A stretch of DNA of 64,000 bases from Linepithema humile (GCF_040581485.1 NC_090129.1:32226764-32290763), one strand, 5' to 3'. Counted from the first letter of the stretch, positions 21,649 through 36,516 are shown. Translations and numbers: made by a program. The notes: generated by a model from the letters alone, not told the origin.

Positions 21649-24600
21649 TAAATAGGCTTCTCTTTGCACGAAATCAATATGAATTCCGCGTGCATACACG
21701 TTTATTCGATTATCATGCAGAACCCGTAGGGTACAAATATTTTATGCTATCGTACAGCATTGGCATACAGTGACATACTATTAAAGAGGGCTGGGCGTGA
21801 CTAAAATTCAATCAACAAGATTGCAACATCATTTATCGCGATGTATAAAACGAGAAATTGTTACTGATAACGTAAATATTACATATCGCGATAAATATTA
21901 ATGCAGCATTCAAAACCGCTCCACAAGTTCGCATAAATAATGTTTCAGTTTATCATCCCTTTTACATCGCACGTGTTTTCCATATTATTCAACGTATTTT
22001 ACGATTCATGAAGAATCTATAATGTGCAAACCGAACGTGGTCGAAAGACAATGAATCGATTGATAGTATATAGGTCATTGCAGACCACAATTGTGTCGAG
22101 AGCTTCGCAGGAGATATAAAAAGCATAGATTACCTGAATGGTATGAGAAACACGTTTCGCAATACGCAATCATTAATGCCTCGTAGAGTAACGTCATTTC
22201 GCACTTTTTATGCGACCATCCTTCATGGCCGCTTTATAACTGCATATCTTGCGCTGAACATTAAAATATATCGCAATTAAAATCGCTCTTTTGCACATTG
22301 TATTCTAGCGCAATCAGATCAAATCGATTGCGTGCGTTCATCTTTATTTTTTTATCATTTTATCCAATCGTATAGACTTTGAAATGTTTCTATTAAATTT
22401 TTACAATAATTTTTAATATATGACGAATTGATAACTTGAATGTAAGTTTTAAATACAAGCACAATAAATGATCAAAAAGGTGTCGGCAGATTGAATATTC
22501 GTTCAAATTTCATTACGATAAAATTTTTGCACGAAAACGTCATTAAAATCGAGATAAAACGTCGAAAGGTGACGTTAAATATATAGCTTTTTAAAAATTG
22601 ATATCACATATCCATAAATGATTATATTGATATCAGCATTTTGTATGAAATGCGTGATGGACAGGCGATCAAATTACATGAATAATTCGCATTGAAGCCG
22701 CCGAACAGCCAGCTATGTTATAAATATCGAATTTACGATACGTTTGCTAACGTACGTGATTTTGTTTCAGTGCTATTGCTCGAAAATTTATCTCGCTAAT
22801 TAGCAGATCGTCCGGGCATGCTAAAGCGCGTTTTCGCATCGGCTTTCATCCGCGCGCGGTTAACGCACAACGGCGATTGTGTGTGCATAATCATAAAAAT
22901 AATCCTCGTTCTGGGGAAAGCTCTCGCGAGATTGAGCGCACTTCGGCCCTCACGAGAGCGATCAAGAGATTATCCGGACTCCTCCCGCCACCGACCGGCG
23001 TTATTACGCTCCCGTGCGATTTACGCAGTTTCAAATCCCACTAATGTTTCCATTAATGCCATCGTGGATCCTTTTTGGAATTTTTTCGCGGGATGAATTA
23101 CGAAGATTAACTACGGTCGTTGTTATCCGCAGATTCTCTCGTTTTCTCGTCCGAGTTACCTTTACGTATACTGCCAAAAGGATGAAAAAATGTCTCAAGC
23201 AAAATAAAAGAACAAATATAATGTAAGGTAAGTAATGATAGGCAATTAGTTTTACAGCAGATAATGCTTTCCACAAATTTTTTCAGCCATTAATATTAGG
23301 ATCTAAGAGCATTGATATTGTACTTTGTACTCTTGAGTGTACAAAAAGATTGTATACATTATTAATTAATTATGTTATTTCTATCGGCAACTCTGTAATC
23401 CAACTAACTAATGAATTTTTCTTGCGCCCTGACATTCGCGCTTTCATTCTTATAGACATTTTCTCAATTTAATTATTTTGTTAATTTTTATATAACCAAC
23501 ATGTTAATGTATAGTGAAATATGCAAGGTAACATTCAACGGCGGTAGTATTTGAAGGATGATCTACGTGTTATATCATGCGTTGCACGCCTACTTAATGA
23601 CTGCTTATTCATTATGAAAAGAATGTGCGCAATTGTTTATAGAGCAATACCGTGGGTGCTTCCCACGATTTATGCAATTGTGTTACACATGGTCTACGAA
23701 ATGATAATTACTTCTCATAACGTCAGACACGCAACGGATAGATTACATCGCATTGCTGTATTGTGCGTGGTGACAAAGATTTTATCTCTGACGTAATACA
23801 TTCACTTTGGAAATGCCGACGGATGAATGATACACGCACCTGATAATTTCCTTTTTTATAAGAATGCACAACGTATTTTAATTATTTATAAATTTCACAT
23901 AAATATTGATGCATAAAATCAAATAAAAAATAGAATTAAAAAGATCTGTCTTCAGCAATGTATAGGATTGTACAAATTTTTCCGCCTGTGTCGTTTAATA
24001 TCGTGAAATACAGTCAACGTGTAAAATGATCAAAATTAATAAATAAAATGTGCAAATGTATAATTGTCCGATGAAAAATTAAACTTACACAATTATTAAT
24101 ATAAATAATTACTAACAGTTAATATATAATTTTTAATAAATATCTACTGATGCAAATAGAATATCAGCAAATTGATTTTTGAAAACGCGGTGCGGTCAAC
24201 CAATGTACATAAATTCTTTCACATTTAAATTAAACACACGCATAATGAATAAATTGCATGCGTGATTAATGACCAACGAAATGATGTAAAAATATATGGA
24301 ATGGAAATATTTACAATATTCCACACTTGCGACTCGTCTCTTTCCCGAGCCGCTTACTTTACATAGCTATTCAATGCGCGGTTACAAAATCACAAATGCC
24401 AGAGGCGACACGAATGATTGGCAAGCGAACGATTTCATTACATCGTATTGCAAACTTTTAATTCGCACATCATCCATCAATATAAAATATAATAACTATT
24501 CGATATTTTGCATTGCCTTTACATTTGTGCACTAATTTCTGTTGCTGCAGTTTTTTTTTAACAACGTTGACGAGTATAACAATATTGGAAAATCTACAAC

Positions 24601-25126
24601 GATTTTGTAACAGAAACGTAGATTTACCTCGAACAATGAAACGATACAAAGCTTCGAATCCATTCCATTATCTTTCATCGCTTGCTTTGAGCAACGCGTT
24701 CTAAGAATTCCCGTATAATAGCCGTTCAATTTCGAGTATATCTCCATGACAATCAATGCATCTCAATTATTACGGTGCGATGCATGAGAGGCGCGCACGT
24801 GACCGTAGGCGCGGCGGCGGAGGCACGAAGATGCCTCCTCGCCGTGCCTTTTCCATTCCGCCGAGGTAGGCACGGCCGGAGAGTATCGCATATACCGTTC
24901 CTCTTCGCGGGCATTCCAAGCGGGAATTCTCGAAAGCCAGTTGTGTTGTAGAAACCGCGGCGTGGCTCGCCGCTCGCCGGCACTTTCGACCGGTCGTAAA
25001 GTCGACGATTTCGCAGCTCCGCGCCGCTTTCAGTAATACGGAATTTCGTCCGGGAAGCGGACGCGACTGTGTCGCGAACTATTGGCAAACCACCCGCAAG
25101 ACGCCGACGGGCCATCCATAAAATTC

Positions 25127-25262
25127 TGGTGAGTTATGTGCGCATTTCTATCTGTCCGTCTACCTGCGAAATCGACGGTCACTTCTGCCAGGGACCCATC
25201 CTTAACGCTGTATAGAACCGTTCGGCCGTTCAATATTTCAAGCGTCGGCACGTCGATGTTCT
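25127..25262 (-). other. Candidate isolated exon, low confidence
   Basis: On the minus strand the segment after an AG at about 25278 reads ENIDVPTLEILNGRTVLYSV and continues KDGSLAEVTVDFAG to a CAG|GTAGAC donor near 25163. The composition is protein-like. The acceptor tract is weak, there is no ATG, and I recognise no family, so this is only a candidate. Confidence 0.2.
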
Positions 25263-26874
25263 CTTCTCAACTAAAATTTACGGCTTAGATTTGTTTTTCC
25301 GGAAAAATGTTGAGCGCAAGCATTATGTCCTGTTGATACGTATTGAGATTCGCTGAACGTGCGAATAAGATTCCGTTGAAACTTTTCGCGTTTACGAGCT
25401 GCTCGTTCAATGACACGCTCTTCATTGTTTCAAGAGGAAGAGAATAATACGGAAAAAACATTAATTAAAGCCTTGTATCTTATTTCCATTACGTAACATA
25501 AATCGAATTCGTATACTGCAAATAACAATTCACGCAAAAATAAGTTGCGCAATGTTTACATGACATTGACATATGCTTAAAACATATTAACGATGACGAT
25601 AGATTGATTGCAATGCTTTAATAGTAATATATAAGTATTTATTTTTTAAACTAAACTAAATTCGCGCACGCTTCTAATTGTATATCTTTCTTCAGTTCAA
25701 TTTGAAATCTAGATCATGTTTGAGCACGTTTGATGCTAGTTTCTCGTAGAAAATAGCCATTAAGCGAATTTACGAATGTTCTAATTTTGTCGTTTGTATG
25801 TCAAGGATCTTTCAGAAATTTCTCTTCAGCGTTGTCAATGTTTAACTCATGTTAAATCATGTGGACAATTGACAACTTTGAATGACAATTAAAAAGAAAA
25901 TTGTATTAAAATTTAATTAAAAGTGGAAGTTTATTTTACAGTTATAGATATCTTGCATTCAGAGTTTAACTTTCCAAATTAGCTTTTAACAATCTCAACT
26001 TCGACGAAAATGCTTTATCGTTATTTTTAGAAATCCGTCGCTAAATATACGGTGTCCGGATTAATCAGCTTCGACGACGATTTAAAAGAAATTGTATTAA
26101 AATCCGGCGGACGTTTATTTTAGACTCGAATAAACAAAGTTTATTTTAGAATCATTCTACTAATCAATATCTGTCATTTGCATCTTTCAAATTGGTTCCC
26201 TGAATAATTCCAAATTGGATGAAACCGCTTTCTCGCTCGATTTAGAAAACTGTCATTGGATATATGCTACACGAAATGCGGTTCTCGAGAATCGAGAAAA
26301 CTTGCGAACGAAGTGTCAGGGCTGCATTTGCATGAGCGATTCCTTTGTCTCGATTCCTCCGAGCAGGGCGAGGCCGTTTCCGCTTTGGAGCCTTCGATTA
26401 TCGCTACTAGCGGACCGTGTCATCGCGGACTGTTTCCGGGATCTCCGATCGATTATCCCCGCGTCATGAATAATGCTGCTGCGTCGTGCCGTCCGTAAGA
26501 AAGCCGAAGAAAACCGACGGATGTCGCTCGATAACAAACACGAATCCTCGCTGAAATCGCTCCTCGCGGAGTCGCAATTAAGACTTAATTAAGCCGAAAG
26601 GGCGCCGGCTCTCGCGGGGAGCAACGTGCGCCTAATTCCAGGGTTGCAGCGTGCAATTTTTCCGCGAACCATTCGACTCGCTCCGTGCTCTACTTAACCG
26701 GCGATTTAATTTTCACTTCGCGTCGCAATTACGAGCTTTAGCATTGCGCATTGCAATTAAACTGCTCTCCCCGATCATCTTCACTGTCCACAAGCACGCG
26801 ACGCAAGTAAATCACCGTCCCGTCATCGTCCTCGTCATCGTTATCATCGTTGCGAGCGGCTTATCATCTCTTCT

Positions 26875-26928
26875 ATCTGCCAGATGCTCGTCTCGTCGTC
26901 AGGCGAAAATGACGAGCATCTGCCAGAT
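26875..26928. repeat. Near-perfect 18-bp inverted repeat hairpin
   Basis: Arms ATCTGCCAGATGCTCGTC (26875-26892) and GACGAGCATCTGCCAGAT (26911-26928) pair at 17 of 18 positions around an 18-nt loop. Extra ATCAT/ATGAT pairing is possible outside. It lies in a GC-rich block. Confidence 0.8.
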
Positions 26929-27856
26929 AATGATGAGTTTCTAAACGCCGCGAAACGAGACGAGATCGGTTTTTTTTCCGAGTCTCAAGAGATCGTGATA
27001 GACGAGAGATACTCGATGCATGAATCGGTCAACGTTTCTTCTGCAAATTATCCTCAATAGCTCTGTGGATAAACAAGAGTTTCGCAAATATTGATAAAAT
27101 GTATTTTATTTATATATAAAGAAAAATTGCCAACATCGTTGGCTTTACATCTACTTGCAAATTCTTGTTCATATCCGAACATAAAAACATAAGCTTGTGA
27201 AAATCGCGCGAATACACTTCCTCCCGGAATAATGCACATTGTTTTAATTGAAAATAAAGTTAAGCTTGTACGTGCTCCATGTATTTCGTCCTTGTGATAA
27301 AAGCTTTAAGGCAACGTTAATCGGAAATGATATAGCGAAAAGTGGTGCCATTAAATTTTTATTTTTTTAGGCAAGTCCCGCTTTCGCCATGCCCTAATTA
27401 TGGTGAGACGGACAAGTTTTATATTTGTTGCGATGCAATACGCTGTGCATCGATGCATGGATCAGATTTCACGATTATGCGCGATTAGTCTGCAATATTC
27501 ATGTAATAGTGAAAACGCGAACCAAATTCCGAGGACGTTAATGCTGATATAAAAGCCCACTTGGCGCGAAAATTATATCCCACCGAAGTGAAATTGATAG
27601 CTATCTTGCACCGACGACAAACTTGGAAATCACATCGGCCGACATAATAATTTCCCAACAGAAAGAAATTCCGCCGGTGAACCGATGTAACTAGAGAAAG
27701 GCTATTAATCGAGAACGTACTCTTTTGAACCATAAATTGATTATAATAGTATTGTGATTTCAATTACGTGATTTATCGCACCACATTAGACCGCATAACG
27801 TTTCGCATTCAACGTCATTCCCATTGCAATAGGCGAGCTAGTTCCGAAAAGACAGC

Positions 27857-27949
27857 GTCGCTTTTCATTCAGATTTTCACCGGCGACGTCGTTTTTCATT
27901 CAAATTTTCATCCGCCACGTCGCATTTTATTCAGATTTTCACCGAGAAC
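27857..27949. repeat. Three tandem copies of a 31-bp unit
   Basis: Units start GTCG at 27857, 27888 and 27919 and share TTTTCATTCAGATTTTCA-like cores with substitutions. The overlapping plus-strand ORF is not recognisable, so I treat this as a minisatellite. Confidence 0.85.
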
Positions 27950-30129
27950 CCCATTTTCACAAAGACAAGGAGGAAAAAAGCGTCATCAAAGAGAGACTCA
28001 GTTCAAAATTTGTTCTTTCTTCTGTTCTGCTTTAGCAGGTATCTCGAACAAATGTAGATTTTTTTTTTTTTTACAATTCGGCATGATTCTTAATTTCGTT
28101 CGGGCGGAAGGCGCTTTCTCTAGCGATAACGAAGAGGCTCCGGTCGTTCGTGGCGTCCGACAGTTCGCCGTTGTTACTCGGATGGATGCACTTCCTCATC
28201 GACACACACGCGAAAGCGAGTACTCGGGAATATCGTGTCCGACGAGTCGTAATATCGGCAAGAAGCGGCGTAGCGGGCGATTCGCATTCCTGGACGAGCG
28301 CAACGCTCTCAGCCTTTCAGCGCACGGCGGGAAAAGTGCTAAGCTTAAACTTTCTAAGCGTTTCACGTCGCGTCATATCGCGGTTCTCGTTCGACCGAGG
28401 CGCAAAAGGAGAGAAATATATTACGGCTCTTCGGGACGAGGCAGAGGCCATAAAACCGAGTCCATCATCGCCCAATGACGCCGATAAAACCTCCCTCGAG
28501 GTTTATTTATGCGATTGTAGCTGGCCGTTAATGCATGGAATTAGAACTTTACACAGTCCAGGTCGCTGCCCACCTGAGTCTTTACTACCGCTCGTCGCAA
28601 TCGCCCGAGTCGGTCGTGCAATTTTTCCTTTCTACATTCAAGTATTATCGAAATGCTCAAGTTCTGAAAAGATATTATGGGAAATCCACATTCTTAATTA
28701 ATGTCGTAATTTAAAATCAAATTAAGAAACATGTTATTCCATTTCTTCTTCGAGTTCTAAAATCAATCAAAGTGGGTGAAATATTATTCAGGATTTATCA
28801 CGTCATTTGAATACAAATGAGCTATCTTTGAATGTTGGAATAATAATCTGTTGTTTAATCTAAAATTAAAATAAGAGTATGAGTCGTTGTTTAATAACAC
28901 TGATTTTATCTCTGATATTATTTCCGGGTTTTCCCTTGAAAAGTACGGAGTCCCATTAATTGCGCCATCGCAATTGCGATGGCTACCAGTGGGATACGTC
29001 AGTCACGGGCTTCTATATTATACAGTAGATCGCTAGCATGCTATGATTTCTTAGGTAGAAAATTTCTTCTGTAGAATGAGGTATACCACTGCTGGCATTA
29101 TGCGAATTGCTATTTGCACTACAGGAAGTCATGAATAGGCAGAGTATAATAAGGATGCAGTAAACGAACGCGAGAATACTTTCACAAATAAATCGCTTCG
29201 GTAGCTTCACATACATATACGATTTTCATATATAATTATATTTATTACTATTCTTATGTTATATTCTTCTTGGTGAAAAATTTTCTATTGCAATAAATTT
29301 GATTAGAAATAAACAATGTAGATTAGGAGATAACGCATGTTATTTATATTGCAACAATTACGTCAGATTTTCTAATTGATTGTAACCTTGATAATATTCA
29401 CACATTTTGCATTCCTTTCTTAATATTTTCAGAATTAAATGCATTTTGTGCGCGCTGAAGAGAGAAGGCGATAAGCTGGTTAACGTTGCATCGATGCAAT
29501 ACATGTATGGTTTGTTTTTAATTAGTATATACCGCAAATACATTAAACGGTTTCACTGCTTGCTTGCTTGTAAAATTATTCAATTCCGATTGAGGGATCG
29601 CTACGTTAGTAGTTGCGGAACGCAACAAGTGAAAAGATTCGGTAAAATCGGACACGCGAGCACGCGTGCGCTTTCCAATAGAACAACACAATTGTTACCG
29701 TGTGTTCATTAATACATTTATTGATGTAGCTCGATAAAAACAAAATGTATACACAAGCGCGCCGTAGTGAATTGCCGCTGAAGTGGCTTCGAACAGCGAG
29801 GAATATCGAAATGTGTTGGTACAAAGATACTCTATTCACAAATTTGGAAATTTGTGTAAAAATTCTGGTTATATTTTTTTTTCGCTAACAATTTCGAGAG
29901 ATTGTAGACTCGTGTTGTTGCGCGATGGGATTTCAGTGCCGTTATAACCGCGACTCGCTTTCTATCAAAAGTAGGTGTAAGATGAACATCGCGCGCGCGA
30001 CGTCCAAATTGTCATGCAAATATTGGGCCACGCACACGATCCAACACTATTTGCCTTTTACACACGGTCGGCCGTTCGCGGTCAACTGCAAGTACCGTTG
30101 CTTCGTTGTCCGGGAATTCTGATACACAC

Positions 30130-30327
30130 ATGCATGGCCAACTCGTAACCGTGGATTACATACCGTACGCCCGCGCATCCGTAAACACAAACGGCAATAA
30201 TTCTTACGATTATTTTTACGATCCTTACGAAAAGAGCGGTCAAACGCCCGAAGCCGTTATCCTGCGACCGCGTTCGATATTCATGTCTGAGGGCGAACTC
30301 GTTTTTTTTACAGACTTTCAGAAATAA
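30130..30327 (+). other. Small ORF of uncertain status, 65 aa
   Basis: From ATG 30130 the frame reads MHGQLVTVDYIPYARASV and continues with a Tyr/Asp-rich segment (YDYFYDPYEKS) to a stop at 30327. The amino-acid mix is more protein-like than most frames nearby. There is no signal peptide, no known domain and no flanking splice evidence. Confidence 0.2.
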
Positions 30328-33300
30328 AATATCGAGTTTATATAGTGTGACATGCAATATATAACGTGGCGTCGCAAAACGGCAAAATAATTTAAAAGAA
30401 ATGCGTAAAGTAAATTTTAAAGTATTACTTTCCATAAAAAATAGAAAATAATCAAAAAATTCCAAAAGAAATATTTTAAAAATATTAATTTCATATTGCA
30501 GAGATTTTACTCTTAACATTGCGGTCATTCGCTTGTATTCCGTTAAGTTTGATCTTTGTCTTTTGCGGAGTTGACGTCTCAGCGCACTTTAACGGTGTAA
30601 GTCCAGTGTGGAAATATTATATCATATAAATAATGAGAGTTTAAATATCTAAATGATTTGTCAAGTGGTTATCTAAATGAACTTTTTATTGACATTAATT
30701 TAACGCACACACTAATTTATTTTCCGTACAAAAATTATACTTTCCAATTTTCATAGATCTTATTTTTCTGATTTTTAAAGATTCAGATTTCATAAGTTTA
30801 CGTGAAACTGATCGAAGAATATGATTTTTTCACAACTGTTATATGAAAGCTATAGATTTCGCGACATTTTTATTGAACGAAAAATTCGATAGGCCATGTG
30901 CAGTAAAAAATAACATCTAGTTTGTTTGGCATACATGGTCGCTTTTACAAAACACAACTCCAGCACATAGCAAACCTCGCGACGCATTTACCTGCCGTTA
31001 TTTCTCCACGTGCGGAATCGAAGGAAAAAAAAGTCCGTTAATTTTGTAGCGTGGCGCACACGCCAGCGAGGATAATTATTCGGCATACATTAGTCATACA
31101 AAGAGCTCGACTGAAGATCGCGCCTAAAATGCTCCGTTGCCCCTCGGCAAGATCATGATTCAGCTCCCCCCCTCCTGATCGTTAACTGCGCAGATACGAT
31201 ACGGCCGTTAGCGGGCCGATGATCGACGATGCGATCGGCGGGTAATGAGGTACCAAGTTGCATTAATTATCGAACGATAATCACTGACGTAACAATACAG
31301 TGTTACTTGAACGCAGCATCGCTTTAGTTTGCCGGTGTTCCGCGAACATTCGATAATGAATCTCTTGAGAAATTGAAGCCAGCGGAACATTAATACGACT
31401 CGAATGACGGCGGTGTTTCTCTCTGGGCGCAAGAGGTAAACACGGACGTACTTGAAAATGCCATTTGATATTTTCTTAAGCTCTTAAGACCCGCTAAATC
31501 CGTTGAAATTTGTTTACGCAATTAACCGCCATATTCAAATAGGTTTCTACGCGATTTACATTTGTTGTTTGTTCGTTTGTGCTGATTCGTTAATTAATTT
31601 AATTTCCCGAACCTCCGGCGCGGAAATTCCGGCGTTAAAGGATTAAATAATTAACGAACGTTAATTGCGTGTTCAAACTACGCTGAAGGCTGCGCGAAAG
31701 CCAGGACGTGTGCTCGATAAGCTTTAATTTGCTGAAAAACAAAAAGTGCTTGTGTGCGTGAACTCGGCCGCTTCGCCGTCAAGCGCCGCCGTTAGAAGAG
31801 ACAAAGAAACGTGTACGCGCGTTCGTTTGGCATGCAAGAAGCAAGTCGATGAACACACCTGAAGGAATGCAGCGATTACCTGAGTAATAGCCCGGCTGAT
31901 GAGAACACGCGGCCGCTTACTTTTATTTCCGATATAACGGGTGAACGTGCTGCAGCAGCTGTGCGGTGAGTTCGCATGCCCACTTGATCGCGTTCGTTCG
32001 TGTATGCGTCTGCCTGCGTGTGCGCGTATATATATCAGTATATATGAGCGATACACGAAAGGATGATCGTTCCAACCGCGGATAGTTGCATACTGTCTCC
32101 CCGTGGGAGATTTCCCCTCCCCGCGCCATCGCGCGCGCATGTAACTTGCAACATTCCAACTGGCACACGTCTCACGACGAGCGCACCGGCGATTAATTGA
32201 GATGACAGAGCCGCTTATTAGCATGGCGTTGCAATATGCGGTCGCTTCTCTCTGCATGCGGCGCAAGTCAATATTCTCCTTTCGAATCCAGTCACAAACT
32301 CATTTTCGGCACGATTAATGTCAATCTCGTTGTTAACCCTCGTTCTTTTCTTCTATCAGTATTGTTTATCGCAGAGAGAAAGGGAGAAGGCTTAATATTA
32401 AGGCAAAATGTTTTATTGGCCGACTCTAAAAATATGAATCGTACTTTGTGTAATTCGAGCCGACGTGAATATAATTGTAGCTTTCGATCAATCATTTTCG
32501 ATTATTTTCGGTAAAATTGCGTGCTCATATTTGAGATATGTGATCCGTTTAATATAAAATTCAATTGGATTGCTAATTAGAGTATAATAGCTTATTATTC
32601 CAGCGGCTCGTAATTAGAATAATCAGCTTAATTCTCGTCTTGGGAATAGAGGGACAAATGTCACACCTGTACTCAGACACACCAGACCGTGTATCCAGTT
32701 CCAAGTCGAGAAATCATTAACGAAATAATTACGTGAATGTCTCGTCGTCGCAAATGAGTACAAGGATATCGCTTCACATTTATTTCTAATACTCTTCCAT
32801 CCAGCTGAGAAAACGCTAATCTGCAAATACCTCTGAATAAATGATAAGTAGAAAAGCATGCGTGTCTACTTGTACAGAAGAGAAACGAACATGCTTCATG
32901 AAAAAATAGAAATTAAATAAAAAATGAACGAAACTTGCAATTATTACTAATACTTCGAACAAGAATCTTAACAAGAATACGTATCTTAATCCAAGCAATA
33001 TCGCACAATCATAGATTAATAGAAGTGAGCGGCAGCTCGGCTTCTTATGAGTATTCCATATGAAATCTTATCTTCGTATTTCATAATTGTAGCAATGCTG
33101 CGCTATTAAGCAGTAGATTTGATTCACAATATTACATTTTTTACATTAAGCATTATTTATTTTTAATTAAATTCATTTACTTTTAATATTTTTGCAAAGT
33201 AGAATACATTAAAAGTAAACAACTTTAATTAAAAATAAGCAATTTTTAAAGACGACTTTAATACAATTTTGTAATATTTTTGTTGAAAGTCTTAGAAAGT

Positions 33301-36300
33301 ATTATTTTGCATAAAAGAGTGACGGTAGAGAACTCTTTAAATATAAATGATTCCTCCAATATAAATGACTCCTGCAAACATGAGCTAAAATCGATTTTCT
33401 CCGAAACGAAATCTCGTATAATTTAAACATATGACATTTTACTACATCTCGTACAATAAAAAATCTCATCGCGATGAAATAAACGTAATAATTGATGTCA
33501 CAAGAGCAGCGTTTCAGTCGACAAATCTGGCACGAAGAAATTAATCATTCGGACATTTATGATGAAAGATAATAAACTCAAGCTTATCGCAGGTGCGACG
33601 TTTTAGCTGACGCTTGCATTCCAGAGAAAGTTAACCGCGATAACATGACCCGGGTGGAAGAGAGAAACGCGCCGCGTACGCACGCATTAAATGCTCGCGC
33701 GTGACCGCAGGTGTACGCGTTCGCGCGAATATAAATGTCGCAGCCTCTGCGCGCGGATCGCGCTGAAACATATTAATTTCAGCGGCGCAGCCTTCGCTCG
33801 TCGCTCTCGGATGACAAACGCTAATTTATCACGTGCGTGCGAGTGATTCGTTACGACCCATGAAAATCTCGCTTCGCGATCGAAATCCGTGGAACTGAGA
33901 CTCCGATTCATGCGGGAGAGCGCGCGCGTTGTCACTTCCGACTATTTTTCAACAAAGTTGCGACGCGCTCTCGCCGCGTGACGAATGCGGAAAATCGCGC
34001 TTCAGTAAACTAGCTCGGAAGAAAGTATCGCAAGAAATTGAACGGTTTTTTGTGTACGCACATTTCGAGCCAGGCTGACTTTTCGTTAATGCAAAGTTAT
34101 GACGCTTTCTACGTCGTTTCCGCGCGCGTTTCTACCGTTTTGTGCATGCGGATGGCATGTGAGAATGATCGCGTAAATAACCATATGTGTGGAGGCGGAT
34201 CTACCGCTAATGTACGCTAATGAAGCGTAAGCTGCGCAGCTCCAAGGTACACAAACCCCTAAGGTATACGGAAAAGAAGAATGATGTTGCACCAACAACA
34301 TCAGTTCAACAGAAATGAATCTTGTTAATGCAACAACAGTATTAGCTCAAAAAAGAACGCGCCGCGCTTGATTAACACTGTTGTGGAATTGACAAGACTC
34401 TTTTTAAATAAATAAGCATCAGACATAACTTTTTTCATGTGTGCGAAAAGCCTCTCAGGCTGCGAATACGTATTATTACATTTCTTGAACTGTCCTATCT
34501 TTGCAATTGCATGAATATAAAATATTATGTTTAAAACTTTTTAAAATATTTTATACATATTTATTCAAATCTATAAATATTCATAAATTCATTAAATGGA
34601 CACTTATAAACCAATATAATAAGTATTGATCGAATATTAGCTTGGAGCTCTCGAAGATGGAGATCCGCCATCGCGTATGTGTGATTTCTTATTCTGAAAT
34701 AAATGCAAGTCTTTTTTTTTCCTAGTTACGGACGAAGAAATTCCATCGTGAAGAACGCATGTATTAATATAAAGTACTGGTTATCAACCAAGATGCTGCC
34801 TTGTATGCGGAGAGCACGGCAATATCATGAAATATTTCTACTTTCTGCATCTTATCTTTATTCAGGCAGCTTTAGAATGCGAACAAATGAAACATAAATA
34901 GTAACGTTTCTTTTTCATTTCGCCGGAGGGGACTTGGGGAGTACCAGAAATGTGGAAACGCATGCGAGAAAAGCTTCTTGAGAACGCTATGCCGTGCAAT
35001 ATGCGCGAGGCAAACATCGGTTTCACGTCCCGGCGTATCTCTTTTAGCGCATACATATATTTATGTCTGAGATGCATCGGACAATGCTCTTCGAGGAATG
35101 CATCTACCCTTCCGCGTGCGCGAACCGACATTTACGTACCGAGAGAGGGACGGAGGGGACGCCCCCCGTCCTCCCCGCGAGAGAAACTCGTCAACAAATC
35201 GCACGTCGCAGCCGTCTCGCTCGCGAGCCGTGCATTTCAATGAAGTCCGTCTTTTGCGGATGCTTGCCATCACTCGCGCGCCTTAATCGCTTGATTCACG
35301 ATGTGTGCCGCGCTCAAGACGGTTCGACGATCTTTATTATCAACAACGGGCGAGAAAGCGCGCGCGCTCCCCGCGACGAGGCGTTTCGCACGCGCTGCGG
35401 GGAGAAATGTCCCACACCGCGTGCGACCTGAAATACGCCCGGTCGTTTAATCGATTCGGCACATTAGCGGTACACGGTTCCGCCGCTATTAAATCAGCCG
35501 AGCGAGGGAGAACGAGCGCGCGCGATTTTCACCGGTTACGCGAAATCGCCGAATTTCCGTCGCGCGTCCATGCGGCCGAGGTTCCCTCCGGCTAGTTGGT
35601 TTCCCGGCGGAAGGGCGATCGCGGAAAATCGGTAGTCGACCTGGTACGCGGCCGAACCTAGATACGGTTTAGAAAGGCAAGTGATTCCTCCGAGCAAAAG
35701 CGACTCCGCCCCGCTCGCCGTTCACTTTTCACGAGGGATCCGATTCCTTGGCTGCACTTCTCGGCCTCTCCTTGATTCTTTCGTCTACCGGGCCTTTTAC
35801 TTGTTGAAACGAGAATTTAAATTTCTCACGAGTCACATCTACACGTTTCTACACGACGCGAAAATGTTGTAAATATTTCTCGATTTCCTTAAAATATCTA
35901 TGATTTTGTCTTAATTTTCTATGGAATTCGGGATTCATAGAATGATTTTTGTTTGCGCTTTACGAATATATTCCAGGAGTGTTCTAATATTTTCTCCTTT
36001 TCTCTGCGAAGATATTCATAAATATATATATATAGAATACGTTATTGAATATATAACACACACAGTTGAATGGTGAGGAAAATTTTAAAGCTTTTCACCG
36101 CAGCCGCGAACATTTCATCCGTAATAATTTTTATTTCATGTTAAAAATACAGAAAGTAGTATTTTAAATCTAATGTAGAACATCCATTAACCCTCGGGCC
36201 ACCAAAATATTCTGATAACTCGGGCATTAAAACCAGGTCAAATCTGAATCTATGCAAAAAACATTTTTTTTTGCCACGGAATATGTAATATTTTCAGACA

Positions 36301-36375
36301 GAGAAAAATATGAATATTTATCATCTTTACGAATTTTCCATTTATTAAGAAAAAGCGCGAATGTATGTACGTTGC

Positions 36376-36403
36376 AAAAAAAAAAAAAAAAAAAGAGAGA
36401 GAG
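36376..36403. repeat. Poly(A) tract followed by (GA)n
   Basis: Nineteen A residues followed by a short GA repeat, about 115 bp upstream of the acceptor of the first SDR coding exon. Confidence 0.85.
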
Positions 36404-36516
36404 ACAAGGATAAAAGTCGTACATCTCTCGGATGTTTTCACACTGCGGTGATATACCGGAGCTTAATTAAAAATGAATCCGGTACACAACGATTAACGAT
36501 CTGTTTTATTTTGCAG

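Larger units (their letters stand above)
21190..36516. other. Large interval without a supported gene
   Basis: I find no exon chain here that I can defend. Contents include a 59-bp tandem duplication (21530-21648), GC-rich patches with long but unrecognisable ORFs (22800-23160, 24750-25250, 26220-26940, 27770-28640, 31700-32250, 33600-34000, 34930-35650), a near-perfect hairpin (26875-26928), a 31-bp triplication (27857-27949) and a poly(A)/(GA)n tract (36376-36403). Some patches may be promoters or conserved regulatory DNA. The patch ending at 35650 could carry the first non-coding exon of the downstream SDR gene. Confidence 0.5.

Noticed and set aside
27768..28478. 236-codon plus-strand ORF overlapping a 183-codon ORF
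   Set aside because: It starts at a non-informative codon, spans a 31-bp minisatellite and a poly(T) run, has no domain and overlaps another long frame. It looks like chance in GC-rich DNA.
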